Of a stretch of DNA of 64,000 bases, positions 32,814-41,915 are shown in pieces; positions within the stretch are counted from its first letter, which is position 1, and each line of letters begins with the position of its first letter. The DNA lies in assembly GCF_014267175.1 (NCBI RefSeq), contig NZ_JACMTR010000002.1, positions 1,624,001 through 1,688,000 of the forward strand, in the 5' to 3' direction. Origin of the DNA: Pseudonocardia sp. C8. GTDB taxonomy: Bacteria > Actinomycetota > Actinomycetes > Mycobacteriales > Pseudonocardiaceae. A program made the translations under genes and the position numbers. The notes under the pieces are model-generated. The model was not told where the DNA came from, searched no databases, and saw only the letters and a program-made list of their open reading frames with translations.

Positions 32814-34418
32814 GTGAGACTGACTTCGAACCTCGACTCTCTGGATCAGCAGGGGTTGCGACCGCGCACCGAGCTCCTCAGTCCACACCTGCGTCGCGAT
32901 GCACTCCTGATGACCACCCCGCTCCTCGTCGAAGACGATACCAAATGGTGTCGTACGTGGCTCGTGCGTCACCAAGAGCGGGGTGCCATCGAGGCGTCGT
33001 CGGTCGACGTGGCCCACGTCGTGTTCCATGACCCATACATGACGTTGCGGCCCGAGCCCGACGAGGTCGCTCCCGACCTGGGCGCAGCCGTGGCCGGTCT
33101 GGTCGGTCGTGGACCGGTGGAGGTGGACCCGGAGCTGCCGCTCGCCCGCTACCGGGAGATTGCCCGCCACGTCGAGTTGTACGTGGGCGGGGACGTCGTG
33201 CGTCCGGCTGTCGCTGCGGGCTCGGTCGGGACGGGCGAGGTGTCCGAGACCGTGGCGCGGGCCGTGGCCCGGATCCGGCTGGCCGCAGCCGAGTTGATCG
33301 AGCAGACGCCGTCGCTGCGGCCGTTGGCGCCCTACCTCGAGGAGTGGTCGGCGGACACCCGCTTCACCGACCTCGACGAGGTGCTCGCGCGGACCGGCGC
33401 CGACGCCGTGCTCACCTCGTCCCCGATCGGTGTGGAGGAGTTGTGCGCGCTGCCCGGCCGGGATGGCAGCGCACTCTACCGGCGCGGCTCGGACTCGGTG
33501 GAGTACGGCCCGTCGGCGGCCGTGCTCGTCGAGGCTGCCGGTGTCCGCCGGGTTCTGGTCGAGGAGTGGGGCCTCGGGATCGGCGAGGCCGAGGAGCTGC
33601 AGCAGCTCGGCGTCACCCTGGTCGACGGTTCACACGCCATCGCCAAGTGGCGGGAGCGGCGCGATCACCAGTACCTCCCCGCCGTCGTCGTGGTCGCCCG
33701 GGCCACCGGGCACGCCCTCGACTCGGCCGTCGAGTTCGCACGTGACGCGGTCGCACGGGTTCGGCCGATCACCGAGAACGACGTCCGCGCGGCCTACCTC
33801 GATGCAGCGCACGCGTTCGCCGACAGCATCGGACTGACCGGTCACATCCACGAGTTCTTCACGAACTGCCACGCCGGGGACCGGTCGATCCATCCGTGCC
33901 TGGCCACCGACCATCCGGTCGGGCCCGGCACCACGTCGCTCAAGCTCGACGCCGGGCTCGCGGTCGTGGTCGACGGCCTCACCCTGGCCACCTCGGACGC
34001 GGCCCGTACCTTTGTCAGCGATCCCGATGCCGAGCGCGCCTACGAGATCCTGATCAGGATCGTGCGCAGCACGATCTCGGAGCAGATCACCGAGGGCGCC
34101 GTGTTCGCCGACGTTCACCGCCGGGTCGTGGATCAGCTGGTCGCCGAGCGCGACGGCCTCGTGAAGGCCGGCTTCTGGCCCGAACAGATCGATCTCGCCG
34201 GGCGGTACGCCCTGCGCAACGTCGGACATCTCATGGGCCGCCAGGAGTCGTTCTCCTCCGAGTTCCGGCCCGGTGACCGTGAGGTCGTGCGGGTCGGTGA
34301 CTTCGGCGCCTGCGAGATCCAGTGGCCGATCGGTGAGTACTCGATCGGCGCCGAGGACATGTGGCTGGTCCTCCCGAGCACCACCGTCAACCTGACCCAG
34401 CAGGGTGATGCGCCGTGA
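32814..34418 (+). CDS. M24 (pita-bread) metallopeptidase-fold protein, creatinase/aminopeptidase-like
   Basis: ~534 residues with a long N-terminal domain (~340) and a C-terminal pita-bread domain. The metal-ligand positions of M24 can be traced: LKLDAG (Asp), LATSDAARTF (Asp), LRNVGHLMGRQE (His), then GACEIQW and YSIGAEDMWLV (Glu pair). Members include aminopeptidase P, prolidase and creatinase; others are hydrolases for cyclic or N-methyl amides. The central GHGIG motif is altered to GHLMG, so specificity is uncertain. GTG 32814 follows GAGGAG; an ATG at 32787 lies inside the operator. Confidence 0.75.
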   Translation: MRLTSNLDSLDQQGLRPRTELLSPHLRRDALLMTTPLLVEDDTKWCRTWLVRHQERGAIEASSVDVAHVVFHDPYMTLRPEPDEVAPDLGAAVAGLVGRGPVEVDPELPLARYREIARHVELYVGGDVVRPAVAAGSVGTGEVSETVARAVARIRLAAAELIEQTPSLRPLAPYLEEWSADTRFTDLDEVLARTGADAVLTSSPIGVEELCALPGRDGSALYRRGSDSVEYGPSAAVLVEAAGVRRVLVEEWGLGIGEAEELQQLGVTLVDGSHAIAKWRERRDHQYLPAVVVVARATGHALDSAVEFARDAVARVRPITENDVRAAYLDAAHAFADSIGLTGHIHEFFTNCHAGDRSIHPCLATDHPVGPGTTSLKLDAGLAVVVDGLTLATSDAARTFVSDPDAERAYEILIRIVRSTISEQITEGAVFADVHRRVVDQLVAERDGLVKAGFWPEQIDLAGRYALRNVGHLMGRQESFSSEFRPGDREVVRVGDFGACEIQWPIGEYSIGAEDMWLVLPSTTVNLTQQGDAP

Positions 34419-36037
34419 GTTCACCCGAGCCGCACCGCTCGAGCCGCCCAGGTGGGCACGCGCTGGTCGAGCAGCTGGTCGCGCACGGTGTCACCCGGGC
34501 ATACGGCGTGCCGGGGGAGAGCTATCTCGCCGTGCTCGACGGGATGCACGAACACGGCGACCGGCTCTCCTTCGTCGCGACCCGCCAGGAAGGCGGCGCC
34601 GCGCTGATGGCGGCCGCACACGGTAGGCTGACCGGCCGTCCGGGGATCTGCATGGTCACCCGCGGGCCCGGCGCGACGAACGCCGCGATCGGGGTGCACG
34701 TCGCCGCCCAGGACGCCAGCCCGATGCTGCTGCTCGTGGGCCAGGTACCACGCCGGGAACGAGGCCGCCGGGCCTTCCAGGAGATCGACTACAGCGTGAT
34801 GTTCGGCGGGATCGCAAAGGCCGTCGTCGAGATCAACGAACCCGCGCGCGTGCCGGAGCTGACCTCGCGTGCGCTGACGTTGGCGACGTCCGGCGAGCCC
34901 GGTCCCGTCGTCGTCGTGCTGCCCGAGGACGTGGTGTCCGGCCCGACCTCGGCGCCGGTCCGGCCCGTGTCCGCCGTCGCCGACGCTGCGCCACGGGGCG
35001 AGGACGTGCGCCTCACCGTGGAGCTGCTCGAGTCGGCCCGGGCACCGGTCGTCGTCACCGGACGGTGTGGCTGGGACGCCGACACCACCGCCGCCGTGCG
35101 GGACTTCGCCGAGCGGTCGGCCGTCCCCCTGGTGACGGGGTTGCGGAACCAGGACACCGTCGACCCGGCGTCGCCGATGTTCGCCGGAACCCTCGGCCTG
35201 AACACGACGGCGGGGTTGCCCGAGCGGCTCGGTGCGGCGGATCTCGTGATCCTCCTCGGCAGCCGACCCGACGGACTCACCGCCCAGGCACTGGAGCCCG
35301 CGCTGCACGGGGCCCGGGTCGTCCACGTCTATCCTGGTGCGGACGACCTGGGTGTATCCGTTGCGGCCGACGTCGCCGTGGCCTGTTCGCCCGCGGCGTT
35401 CGTCGCCGCACTGCCCGAGCGGATCGAGCCCTGTGACGAACGGCGCCGGTGGGCGGACAGCCTGCGGTCGGCGTTCCACGAGGCCCACGACACCGTGCAC
35501 GCTCGCGATCCGGCCGCCGCGTTCATGCGGGTGTTCGACGAGCAGGTGGGTTCCGACGCCATCGTCAGCTGCGGTGCAGGCAACTACACGGCCTGGCCGC
35601 AGCGCTTCCACCGGTTCGGTGTCTACCCGTCCCAGCTCGCATCGACCAGCGGGGCGATGGGTTACGGCATCCCCGCAGCGATCGCCGCCGCGTTCGAGCA
35701 ACCCCACCGGGAGGTCGTGGCCTTCGCCGGGGACGGCTGTTTCCTGATGACCGGCCAGGAGCTGGCCACCATCACGCAGTACCAGCTGAACGTCCTCGTG
35801 ATCGTGGTCAACAACGGCCGCTACGGCACGATCCGCGACCACCAGGAACGGGTCTACCCCGGCCGGGTCAGCGGCACGGACCTGACCAACCCCGAGTTCG
35901 TCCCGCTCGCCGAGGCGTTCGGTGGCCTCGCCGCGCAGGTTCGCACGCCCGAAGAGCTCGCCGTCGCACTGACCAAGCTCCGCCAGGCCGACGGTCTACG
36001 ACTGATCGAGATCCGTACAGACAACCTTCCCAAATAG
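34415..36037 (+). CDS. Thiamine-diphosphate-dependent enzyme, acetolactate-synthase-like
   Basis: 540 residues in the three-domain layout of the POX/AHAS family. The catalytic glutamate is in ATRQEGGAALMAAAHGR, the central domain is ~200-330, and the ThDP motif is GDGCFLMTGQELATITQYQL with NN 28 residues later. Substrates of this family are 2-oxo acids, acyl acceptors or sulfoacetaldehyde. In this cluster it could decarboxylate or condense the oxo acid released by the neighbouring dehydrogenase. GTG 34415 overlaps the M24 stop (GTGA). True acetolactate synthase is unlikely because no small subunit or ilvC follows. Confidence 0.85.
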   Translation: MSSPEPHRSSRPGGHALVEQLVAHGVTRAYGVPGESYLAVLDGMHEHGDRLSFVATRQEGGAALMAAAHGRLTGRPGICMVTRGPGATNAAIGVHVAAQDASPMLLLVGQVPRRERGRRAFQEIDYSVMFGGIAKAVVEINEPARVPELTSRALTLATSGEPGPVVVVLPEDVVSGPTSAPVRPVSAVADAAPRGEDVRLTVELLESARAPVVVTGRCGWDADTTAAVRDFAERSAVPLVTGLRNQDTVDPASPMFAGTLGLNTTAGLPERLGAADLVILLGSRPDGLTAQALEPALHGARVVHVYPGADDLGVSVAADVAVACSPAAFVAALPERIEPCDERRRWADSLRSAFHEAHDTVHARDPAAAFMRVFDEQVGSDAIVSCGAGNYTAWPQRFHRFGVYPSQLASTSGAMGYGIPAAIAAAFEQPHREVVAFAGDGCFLMTGQELATITQYQLNVLVIVVNNGRYGTIRDHQERVYPGRVSGTDLTNPEFVPLAEAFGGLAAQVRTPEELAVALTKLRQADGLRLIEIRTDNLPK

Positions 36038-36077
36038 GCCGCCCCACGCAGGGGCAGTCGGTCACAACGAGGTGCCC

Positions 36078-37391
36078 ATGACCCAGGCAGATCACACCGT
36101 GCGCCATGACCACCACGCCGGAAGCAGCCCACGGCGAGTGGCCGCCGGTGCCGCCGTCGGCCAGTTCGTCGAATGGTACGACTACGGGATCTACGGCTTC
36201 CTCGCCGTCCCCATCGCCGCCACGTTCTTCGCCTCGCAGGATCCGACCACGGCCCTGCTGTCGACCTTCGCCGTCTTCGCCGTTCCCTTCGTTGCGCGAC
36301 CGTTCGGCGGTGTCCTCTGCGGGTACCTCGCGGACCGGTTCGGTCGGCAGAAGGTGCTCGTCGGGGTGCTGATGTTGATCTCGGCGGCCACCGTGCTCAT
36401 CGGGCTGCTCCCCGGGCTGGCAACCATCGGGATCGCGGCCCCGATCCTGCTGGTGTTGTTCCGGTTGATGCAGGGCGTCTCGGCCGGTGGCGAGATCGTG
36501 AGCGCGATGTCGTTCGTCGCCGAGCACGCGCCGCTCGGGAAGCGGGCGTTCTACATGTGCTGGGGCCAGACCGGCTCGTTCCTCGCCCTGCTCGCCGGAA
36601 ACCTTGCCGGCCTGGGCCTGACCGTGGCCCTCAGCGAGGAACAACTCCTGGCCTGGGGCTGGCGGATCCCGTTCCTGCTCGCCCTGCCGCTGGCGTTGAT
36701 CGGTATCTATCTTCGCCGTCGTCTCGACGAGTCCCCGGCCTTCCTCGCGGCCCTGAAGGCGGCGTCGGCCGAGCAGCGCCAGCCGCTACGCGCCTCGCTC
36801 GCGGTGCCCGCCGTGCGCAGGGCGATCATGCGGTGCGGGGCTCTCTCCCTGCTGAACAGCTCCGGCTACTACGCCCTGCTGACCTACATGCCGACCTACC
36901 TCAAGACCGAGCTCGGTCATTCCCAGGGGCAGGCATTCGCAGCGACGGGGACAGCGGTCGCGGTCCTGCTCGTGCTCATCCCGTTCGGCGCCGTGCTGGC
37001 CGACCGGATCGGACGGCGACCGGTCATCATCGGCGCCTCTCTCGCCGTGGCGTTGACGGCGGTCCCGGGGTTCCTCCTGCTGCGCCAGGGGGGCTTGTCG
37101 ATGGTCCTCGGGCTGACGATGATCGCCGCCGCGTTCGCCTTCTACACCGGTACGATCCACGCCGCATTGGCCGAGCTGTTCCCGACCAGCGTCCGGGTCA
37201 CCGCCTATTCGGTTGGCTACAATTTCTCGACCGCTGTCTTCGGCGGCGCGGCCCCGTTCCTCATGATCTACCTCATCGGTCTCACCGGGAGCTCGCTGAT
37301 CCCGGCTGTCTACATGGTCCTGACCGCACTCGGCACGGGAATTGCCGCGCTGAGCCTGGGCGAGACCCGGGCAGCCGAACTGCCCAATTAG
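36078..37391 (+). CDS. MHS-family MFS transporter (metabolite:H+ symporter)
   Basis: ~437 residues with twelve hydrophobic helices. It shows the MHS motifs GQFVEWYDYGIYGF in helix 1, RPFGGVLCGYLADRFGRQKV in loop 2-3, QGVSAGGEIVSAMSF and WGWRIPFLLALPLALIG in helix 6. Close MHS types carry osmolytes, dicarboxylates, aromatic acids or amino acid derivatives by proton symport. ATG 36078 follows CGAGGTG; a GTG at 36072 is also in frame. It is third in the operon, so it probably imports the compound that the enzymes degrade. Confidence 0.9.
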   Translation: MTQADHTVRHDHHAGSSPRRVAAGAAVGQFVEWYDYGIYGFLAVPIAATFFASQDPTTALLSTFAVFAVPFVARPFGGVLCGYLADRFGRQKVLVGVLMLISAATVLIGLLPGLATIGIAAPILLVLFRLMQGVSAGGEIVSAMSFVAEHAPLGKRAFYMCWGQTGSFLALLAGNLAGLGLTVALSEEQLLAWGWRIPFLLALPLALIGIYLRRRLDESPAFLAALKAASAEQRQPLRASLAVPAVRRAIMRCGALSLLNSSGYYALLTYMPTYLKTELGHSQGQAFAATGTAVAVLLVLIPFGAVLADRIGRRPVIIGASLAVALTAVPGFLLLRQGGLSMVLGLTMIAAAFAFYTGTIHAALAELFPTSVRVTAYSVGYNFSTAVFGGAAPFLMIYLIGLTGSSLIPAVYMVLTALGTGIAALSLGETRAAELPN

Positions 37392-37459
37392 CGTTTCGAG
37401 CGGGCGATTCCGCTCGCCGAGCATCTGTCACCGATTTCTGGTTCACGGAGGTACCACCC

Positions 37460-38608
37460 ATGATGCCCGACCTGTTCCCCTCCATCGACGAATGGGGACC
37501 CGAGCGGATCGTCGTCGTCTCGGACGCCAAGACCGGGATGAAGGGAGTCCTGGTCATCGACAACACCGCGCGCGGCATGGGCAAGGGCGGCACCCGCATG
37601 TCGTCCACCCTGCAGGTGGGAGAGGTCGCCCGGCTCGCGCGGGTGATGACCTGGAAGTGGGCCGCCACCGACCTGTTGTTCGGCGGTGCGAAGGCAGGCA
37701 TTCTCGGTGACCCGGCAGGCGTAGACCGCGAACGGGTCATCCGGGCCTTTGCACGCAAGCTCGCCAACGAGGTGCCCCGCGAGTACGTGTTCGGCCTGGA
37801 CATGGGGCTGACCGAGAACGACGCGGCCCTGATCCAGGACGAGCTCGGCGACCGGGGTGCCAGCGTCGGTGCCCCGGCGGTGCTCGGTGGAATGCCCTAC
37901 GACGAACTCGGTGTAACCGGTCACGGCGTCGCCGAAGCGGTCGCCACGATCCTCGACGTCGAAGGCAGGCAGGTCGCGGGCACCCGGGTCAGCGTCCAGG
38001 GCCTCGGCGCGGTCGGCGCAGCCACCGCCCGACGCCTTGCCGGGATGGGCGCCCTGATCGTGGCCGCATCCACGGCCAAGGGCGCCCTGGTCGACCCGGA
38101 CGGTCTCGACATCGCCGCGCTGCTGAAACTCCGCGAGGAGTACGGCGACGCCTGCGTCGACCACTATGACGCCGCCGTGCAACCGCTCGGCACCGAGCTC
38201 GTGTGCGACACCGACGTCCTCGTCCCGTCCGCGACCCAGGACGTTATCGACACCGGGCTGGTCGACGAGCTCAAGGCCTCGATCATCGTCGAGGGCGCCA
38301 ACCTCCCGATCACCCCGGACGCACTGAACCTCCTGTACGAGCGCGGGGTCCCGGTGGTCCCGGACTTCATCGCCAACGCCGGGGGAACGATCGCCGCGGC
38401 CTACAGCATGGACATGCGCTACTCGGCCTTCCGCCCGGACACCGACGCCATCTTCACGACCACCGCCGAGAAGATCCGCACCAACGTGGCCACCGTCGCC
38501 GCCAAGTCGGCGGTCGACGGGCTCCGCCCGCACAACGCCGCCCGAGCGCTGGCCCAGGAACGGGTCCGCCATGCGATGGAGGTTCGGGGCGGCGTCACGC
38601 GGTCGTGA
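37460..38608 (+). CDS. Glu/Leu/Phe/Val-type amino acid dehydrogenase
   Basis: 382 residues. The N-terminal catalytic domain has KWAATDLLFGGAKAGI (lysines 66 and 78) and GLDMGLTENDA (catalytic Asp114). The NAD-binding domain has VQGLGAVGAATARRL, and PDFIANAGGTI belongs to the substrate part. These enzymes deaminate amino acids to 2-oxo acids with NAD(P)+. The GGAK(A/G)GI signature fits both glutamate and leucine types; the length lies between the two. ATG 37460 follows GGAGG by 8 nt. It is last in the operon, 68 bp after the transporter. Confidence 0.88.
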   Translation: MMPDLFPSIDEWGPERIVVVSDAKTGMKGVLVIDNTARGMGKGGTRMSSTLQVGEVARLARVMTWKWAATDLLFGGAKAGILGDPAGVDRERVIRAFARKLANEVPREYVFGLDMGLTENDAALIQDELGDRGASVGAPAVLGGMPYDELGVTGHGVAEAVATILDVEGRQVAGTRVSVQGLGAVGAATARRLAGMGALIVAASTAKGALVDPDGLDIAALLKLREEYGDACVDHYDAAVQPLGTELVCDTDVLVPSATQDVIDTGLVDELKASIIVEGANLPITPDALNLLYERGVPVVPDFIANAGGTIAAAYSMDMRYSAFRPDTDAIFTTTAEKIRTNVATVAAKSAVDGLRPHNAARALAQERVRHAMEVRGGVTRS

Positions 38609-38734
38609 CAGGACGGCCCAGGGACAGGCTGGACGTGGACCGTCCGACGATCGAGCCGTCCATCGACGGCGCCGGTCGGGTGTCGGCGCGACGCTCATGG
38701 AGGTGCTCAAGCACGCCGCGCCACACGAGGGTGG

Positions 38735-39574
38735 TCAGAGCGGGTTGACGAGCTCGGAGTAGAGGTCCGGCCGTCGGTCGCGGAAAATGGTCATCTGCGC
38801 GCGCTCCTCGACCAGGGCCGCCTGGTCGAGTTCGCCATGGATGATGGTGTCCTCCGTCGTGGCCGCGGCGATGGTCTCGCCGAGCGGGTTCGCGATGGCG
38901 CTGTGCCCGAAGAAGCGGATGTCGTTGTTCTCGCCGATCCGGTTGCAAGAGACCGCGAACATGCGATTCTCGAATGCGCGCACCGACGTCAGGTGATGCA
39001 GGATGCTGCCGTCGTTGGAGAAGCTCGGCATGTTCCACAGCATCACCAGGATCTCAGCGCCCCTCAGGGCGTAGGTCCGCGTGAGCTCGGCGAACTGGTT
39101 GTCGTAGCAGACACCGACGCCCACGGTGCCGATGTCGGTCTCGATGACGCCGTTGGTGTTGGACGGAACGAAGTAGTGCTTCTCGTAACCGGGGATGTGC
39201 GCCTTGCGGTGCACCCCGTGGACCTTGCCCGACGGGCCGATGACCACGGCGGTGTTGTAGAGCGTCGCCGGCACGGTGGGATGAAGCTCAGCCATACCTG
39301 CGATGATGTAGGCACCGCTGGAGCTCGCGAGTTCACCGAGCGCCCCGGTGAACTCTCCTGGGACCTTCTCGGCTGCTTGGATGTACCTCGCGCCGAAGTG
39401 CTTGTCTCGCCCCTTGATGTAGCCGATGTTGGACAGCTCGGGAAACACGATCAGGTCGGGGCTCGCCTCGGCCGTGGCCCGTCCGACCGCTGCGTCGATC
39501 CGTTCCAGATTCTTCTGGACGTCGAAGAGCTCGACGTCCATCTGCACGGCGGCGACGGTGAGCTTCTTCTTCAT
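38735..39574 (-). CDS. Carbon-nitrogen hydrolase (nitrilase superfamily amidase)
   Basis: 279 residues with the Glu-Lys-Cys triad: PDLIVFPELSN (E46), HGVHRKAHIPGYEKHYF (K124) and VGVGVCYDNQFAE (C156). The loop YEKHYFVPSNTNGVIET and the length resemble N-carbamoyl-D-amino acid hydrolases and N-carbamoylputrescine/beta-ureidopropionate amidases. It therefore cleaves an amide or carbamoyl group. ATG 39574 follows GGAGG by 7 nt. It lies after the amidohydrolase gene on the same strand, so the two may act in series. Confidence 0.88.
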   Translation of the reverse strand: MKKKLTVAAVQMDVELFDVQKNLERIDAAVGRATAEASPDLIVFPELSNIGYIKGRDKHFGARYIQAAEKVPGEFTGALGELASSSGAYIIAGMAELHPTVPATLYNTAVVIGPSGKVHGVHRKAHIPGYEKHYFVPSNTNGVIETDIGTVGVGVCYDNQFAELTRTYALRGAEILVMLWNMPSFSNDGSILHHLTSVRAFENRMFAVSCNRIGENNDIRFFGHSAIANPLGETIAAATTEDTIIHGELDQAALVEERAQMTIFRDRRPDLYSELVNPL

Positions 39575-39629
39575 GGAAGTCCTCCGGGAGCGCGGTTGCG
39601 TCGGATACCCGGTCGCGGTGTCGGGTGGG

Positions 39630-40829
39630 TCAGGCGATTCGTCGACCGTCCCGGTATGTCGCCAGGACGTTCCGGGTCGCCCGGATGTCCTCGGTCGGAT
39701 CGCCGTCGAAGAGCGCGAGGTCCGCGCGGTGGCCTGGGCGGATGTACCCGACTTCGTGGTCGATACGCAGGTACGTGGCGTTCCCGCTCGTGGCGAGAGT
39801 GAGGATCTCGGTCGCGGAGTAGCCGGAGAGCGAGAGCAGCCCCAGTTCGGTCGAGAAGTCACCGAAGGCGGTGTGCTTCCAGCCGGCATCGCTGGCCGGA
39901 GCGATGCGGCCGCCGAGGGCCCTCAAACGGCCGGCGTTGTGCACGTAGTAGTCGGTTCGTTCGCGCTGTTCGTCGACCTCATGGTCGGAGACCTCGCCCT
40001 GCTCGGCGAGCTCGACATAGTGGAAGTTGCAGCCCAGGGTCGACCCGAAGGTGGTCCCGTGCTCGACGGCGAGCGCGACGAGCTTCTCGTCGAAAGCTGC
40101 CGAGCCGTCGGGGCCGAGGAAGGCGATGTGCTCGATCCCGTCACTGCCGGACACGATCGCCCGGCGAATCGACTCGTTGGACAGGGCGTGGGTCGTAGCG
40201 AGCAGTCCGTGCTCGTGTGCGACCGACACCGCGGCGCGGATCTGGTCCTCCGTCAGTGTCTCGTGGTGGGGGATCGTGCCTTCGGTGCCACCACCTGTCG
40301 CCGCGATCTTGATGCCTTCGGCTCCTAGCGCGATGTTGCGGCGGGCGATGGCGGCCGCCTGCTCGGCATCGGCGGCGTCGCCACCGAAGAGATGCATGTG
40401 GCCACCGACCCCCGTGACCGGCATGCCGTAGCGGATCAGCCGTGGCAGATCGGCGGGCTCGGCCGGAAGCCAGCTGAGGAAGTCGGGATGCGAGCCGAGG
40501 TCGCGCACGGTGGTCACACCGCCGGCGGCGTGTGCGCGCAGATTCGCCGCGGCCTGGGCGAATCTGGCTTCGGCAGCACGGTTCACCGCCGGTTCGTACG
40601 CGGTCCCGTCGCCCGGCATCGTCAGGTGCACATGGCTGTCGATCAAGCCGGGGCTGAGGGTCGCTCCCGGATAGTGGTCGACGGGGATGCCGGGCCACCG
40701 CTGGAGCACTTCGTGGGCGGCGCCGACCTCGGCGATGGTGTGGCCATCGAGCGCCACTGCCGCCTCACCTGCGCCGAGCTGTTCTCCATCGAAGACCTGG
40801 CCTGCGTGGACGAGTCGGTCGACGGGCAC
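39630..40829 (-). CDS. Metal-dependent amidohydrolase (imidazolonepropionase-like)
   Basis: 399 residues of the amidohydrolase superfamily. The beta-1 motif LIDSHVHLTMPG carries H66 and H68; GAEGIKIAATGG supplies a lysine, TTHALS a histidine, GIEHIAFL a histidine and APASDAGWKHTAFGD the aspartate. The closing domain GYIRPGHRADLALFDGDP is typical of this group, which cleaves cyclic amides, ureas or peptides (Xaa-Pro dipeptidase- or imidazolonepropionase-like). GTG 40829 is preferred because AGGAGG lies 6 nt upstream; ATG 40853 has none. It precedes the nitrilase-family gene in one transcript. Confidence 0.85.
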   Translation of the reverse strand: MPVDRLVHAGQVFDGEQLGAGEAAVALDGHTIAEVGAAHEVLQRWPGIPVDHYPGATLSPGLIDSHVHLTMPGDGTAYEPAVNRAAEARFAQAAANLRAHAAGGVTTVRDLGSHPDFLSWLPAEPADLPRLIRYGMPVTGVGGHMHLFGGDAADAEQAAAIARRNIALGAEGIKIAATGGGTEGTIPHHETLTEDQIRAAVSVAHEHGLLATTHALSNESIRRAIVSGSDGIEHIAFLGPDGSAAFDEKLVALAVEHGTTFGSTLGCNFHYVELAEQGEVSDHEVDEQRERTDYYVHNAGRLRALGGRIAPASDAGWKHTAFGDFSTELGLLSLSGYSATEILTLATSGNATYLRIDHEVGYIRPGHRADLALFDGDPTEDIRATRNVLATYRDGRRIA

Positions 40830-40925
40830 GTCAATCCTCCTTGATCGAGACATCTGGTGGTCGTCGCAGCGGCGCCCCGGGTGAGGGGTGCGTGGGACCC
40901 GGGGGTGAGCCCTCCTTGGCTCGAT

Positions 40926-40953
40926 CTTGCATCATTGCTACATGTGATGCAAG
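40926..40953. promoter_or_regulatory. 28-bp palindromic operator, copy 1
   Basis: CTTGCATCA (40926-40934), 10 nt, TGATGCAAG (40945-40953): perfect 9-bp arms. The same element recurs 174 bp away. Regulator unknown; the RpiR gene at 42810 is the nearest candidate. Confidence 0.75.
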
Positions 40954-41099
40954 AAACGGATTCCTTGTCGAAGTACAGACGTCTCGGTGATCGATGCGCC
41001 GGGGGTTGTCGTCGACACAATGCCCCCGTTAGAAGCATCACCTGCGTCGGGGTCGCGACGCTCAAACCGCTTGCCCTGGCTGTGCGCGGAGAGCAAGGG

Positions 41100-41127
41100 C
41101 TTGCATCTGGACATCATATGACGCAAG
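41100..41127. promoter_or_regulatory. 28-bp palindromic operator, copy 2
   Basis: CTTGCATCT (41100-41108), 10 nt, TGACGCAAG (41119-41127). Seven of nine arm positions pair and it has the same arm length and spacing as copy 1. It lies 31 bp upstream of the small frame at 41158. Confidence 0.65.
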
Positions 41128-41157
41128 CTCGCGAGTGAGGCCGGACAGGGAGACACG

Positions 41158-41292
41158 ATGACGTGGACTGATGCCGGGGAATCGCCGCCGGCCCTCGATC
41201 GCGGCTGCGAGGCGCGCCGCAGCGCTCGCGGAGACGCCGAGCGCGAGGCTCCGATACTCCGAGCCCTGCCCAGGAGGGGCGTGATCCGATGA
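41158..41292 (+). CDS. Possible 44-residue leader ORF coupled to pxpB
   Basis: ATG 41158 follows GGGAG and opens a 44-codon frame (MTWTDAGESPPALDRGCEAR and onward) that ends in a TGA overlapping the pxpB ATG (ATGA). The peptide is very polar and arginine-rich and resembles no family known to me. It may be a translated leader coupling pxpB expression, or a chance frame; its only support is the ribosome site and the overlap. Confidence 0.35.
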   Translation: MTWTDAGESPPALDRGCEARRSARGDAEREAPILRALPRRGVIR

Positions 41293-41915
41293 GTGGAACC
41301 GTTGAGACCGTCCGCAAGGTCGGTGAGCGTGGCCTGCTCATCGAGTTGGCAGCCGGCATCGATTCCCATCGAGTTGCTGCGTGGGTACGACGACACGAGG
41401 TCCGGGCGCAGCTGACCGAGGTGGTTCCCGCCGCACGGACGGTGTTCGTGCTGGGCGACCCCGACGCAGTGCGGCAAGTGGCGGAGGGCGTCGAGTCGGC
41501 GACCATTCCCGAAGCGGAGAGCCGCGCGTCCAAGACGGTGATCGTTCCGGTCCGCTACGACGGTCCCGACCTGTCCGACGTCGCTGAACTCACGGGACTG
41601 TCGGAAAGGGAGGTGATCGAAGCGCACACCGGTACGGAGTTCACCGTGTCGTTCTTCGGGTTCGCTCCCGGTCAGGCGTTCTTCGCCCCACTACCCGACC
41701 GGGTGCGGGTTCCTCGCCGGACCAGCCCGCGCACGCGTGTCCCGTCGGGCAGCGTGGCCATCGCGAACGAGTTCACGATCATCTATCCGCTCGACTCACC
41801 GGGAGGATGGAACTTGATCGGAACACGGATGGGTCCGTCGCTGTGGGACGTCCGTGCGGAGCCCCCGAACGCCGTCGCGGTCGGGGATCGAGTGGTGTTC
41901 GAGCAGGTCCGATGA
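41289..41915 (+). CDS. pxpB: 5-oxoprolinase subunit PxpB (KipI / allophanate hydrolase subunit 1 family)
   Basis: 208 residues of the cyclophilin-like AHS1 fold: GERGLLIELA, then VIVPVRYDGPDLSDVAELTGLSEREVIEAHT, the diagnostic FFGFAPGQAFFAPLP, RRTSPRTRVPSGSVAIANEFTIIYPLDSPGGWNLIG. PxpB with PxpC forms the ATPase-like part of the PxpABC complex that opens 5-oxoproline to glutamate. Its ATG overlaps the leader frame and its stop overlaps pxpC. PxpA is encoded 5.5 kb away on the other strand. Confidence 0.92.
   Translation: MSGTVETVRKVGERGLLIELAAGIDSHRVAAWVRRHEVRAQLTEVVPAARTVFVLGDPDAVRQVAEGVESATIPEAESRASKTVIVPVRYDGPDLSDVAELTGLSEREVIEAHTGTEFTVSFFGFAPGQAFFAPLPDRVRVPRRTSPRTRVPSGSVAIANEFTIIYPLDSPGGWNLIGTRMGPSLWDVRAEPPNAVAVGDRVVFEQVR

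Larger units (their letters stand above)
40830..41157. other. Divergent intergenic region with two identical-size operators
   Basis: No gene recognised. It separates the amidohydrolase unit (minus) from the pxpBC unit (plus) and holds two 28-bp palindromes, each near one side. Confidence 0.55.

Noticed and set aside
36173..37459. Upstream extension of the amino acid dehydrogenase frame
   Set aside because: That part overlaps the MHS transporter in another frame; ATG 37460 with GGAGG begins the conserved protein.
40938..41627. Minus-strand frame over the twin operators and pxpB
   Set aside because: It is antisense to pxpB and crosses both palindromes; no motif.
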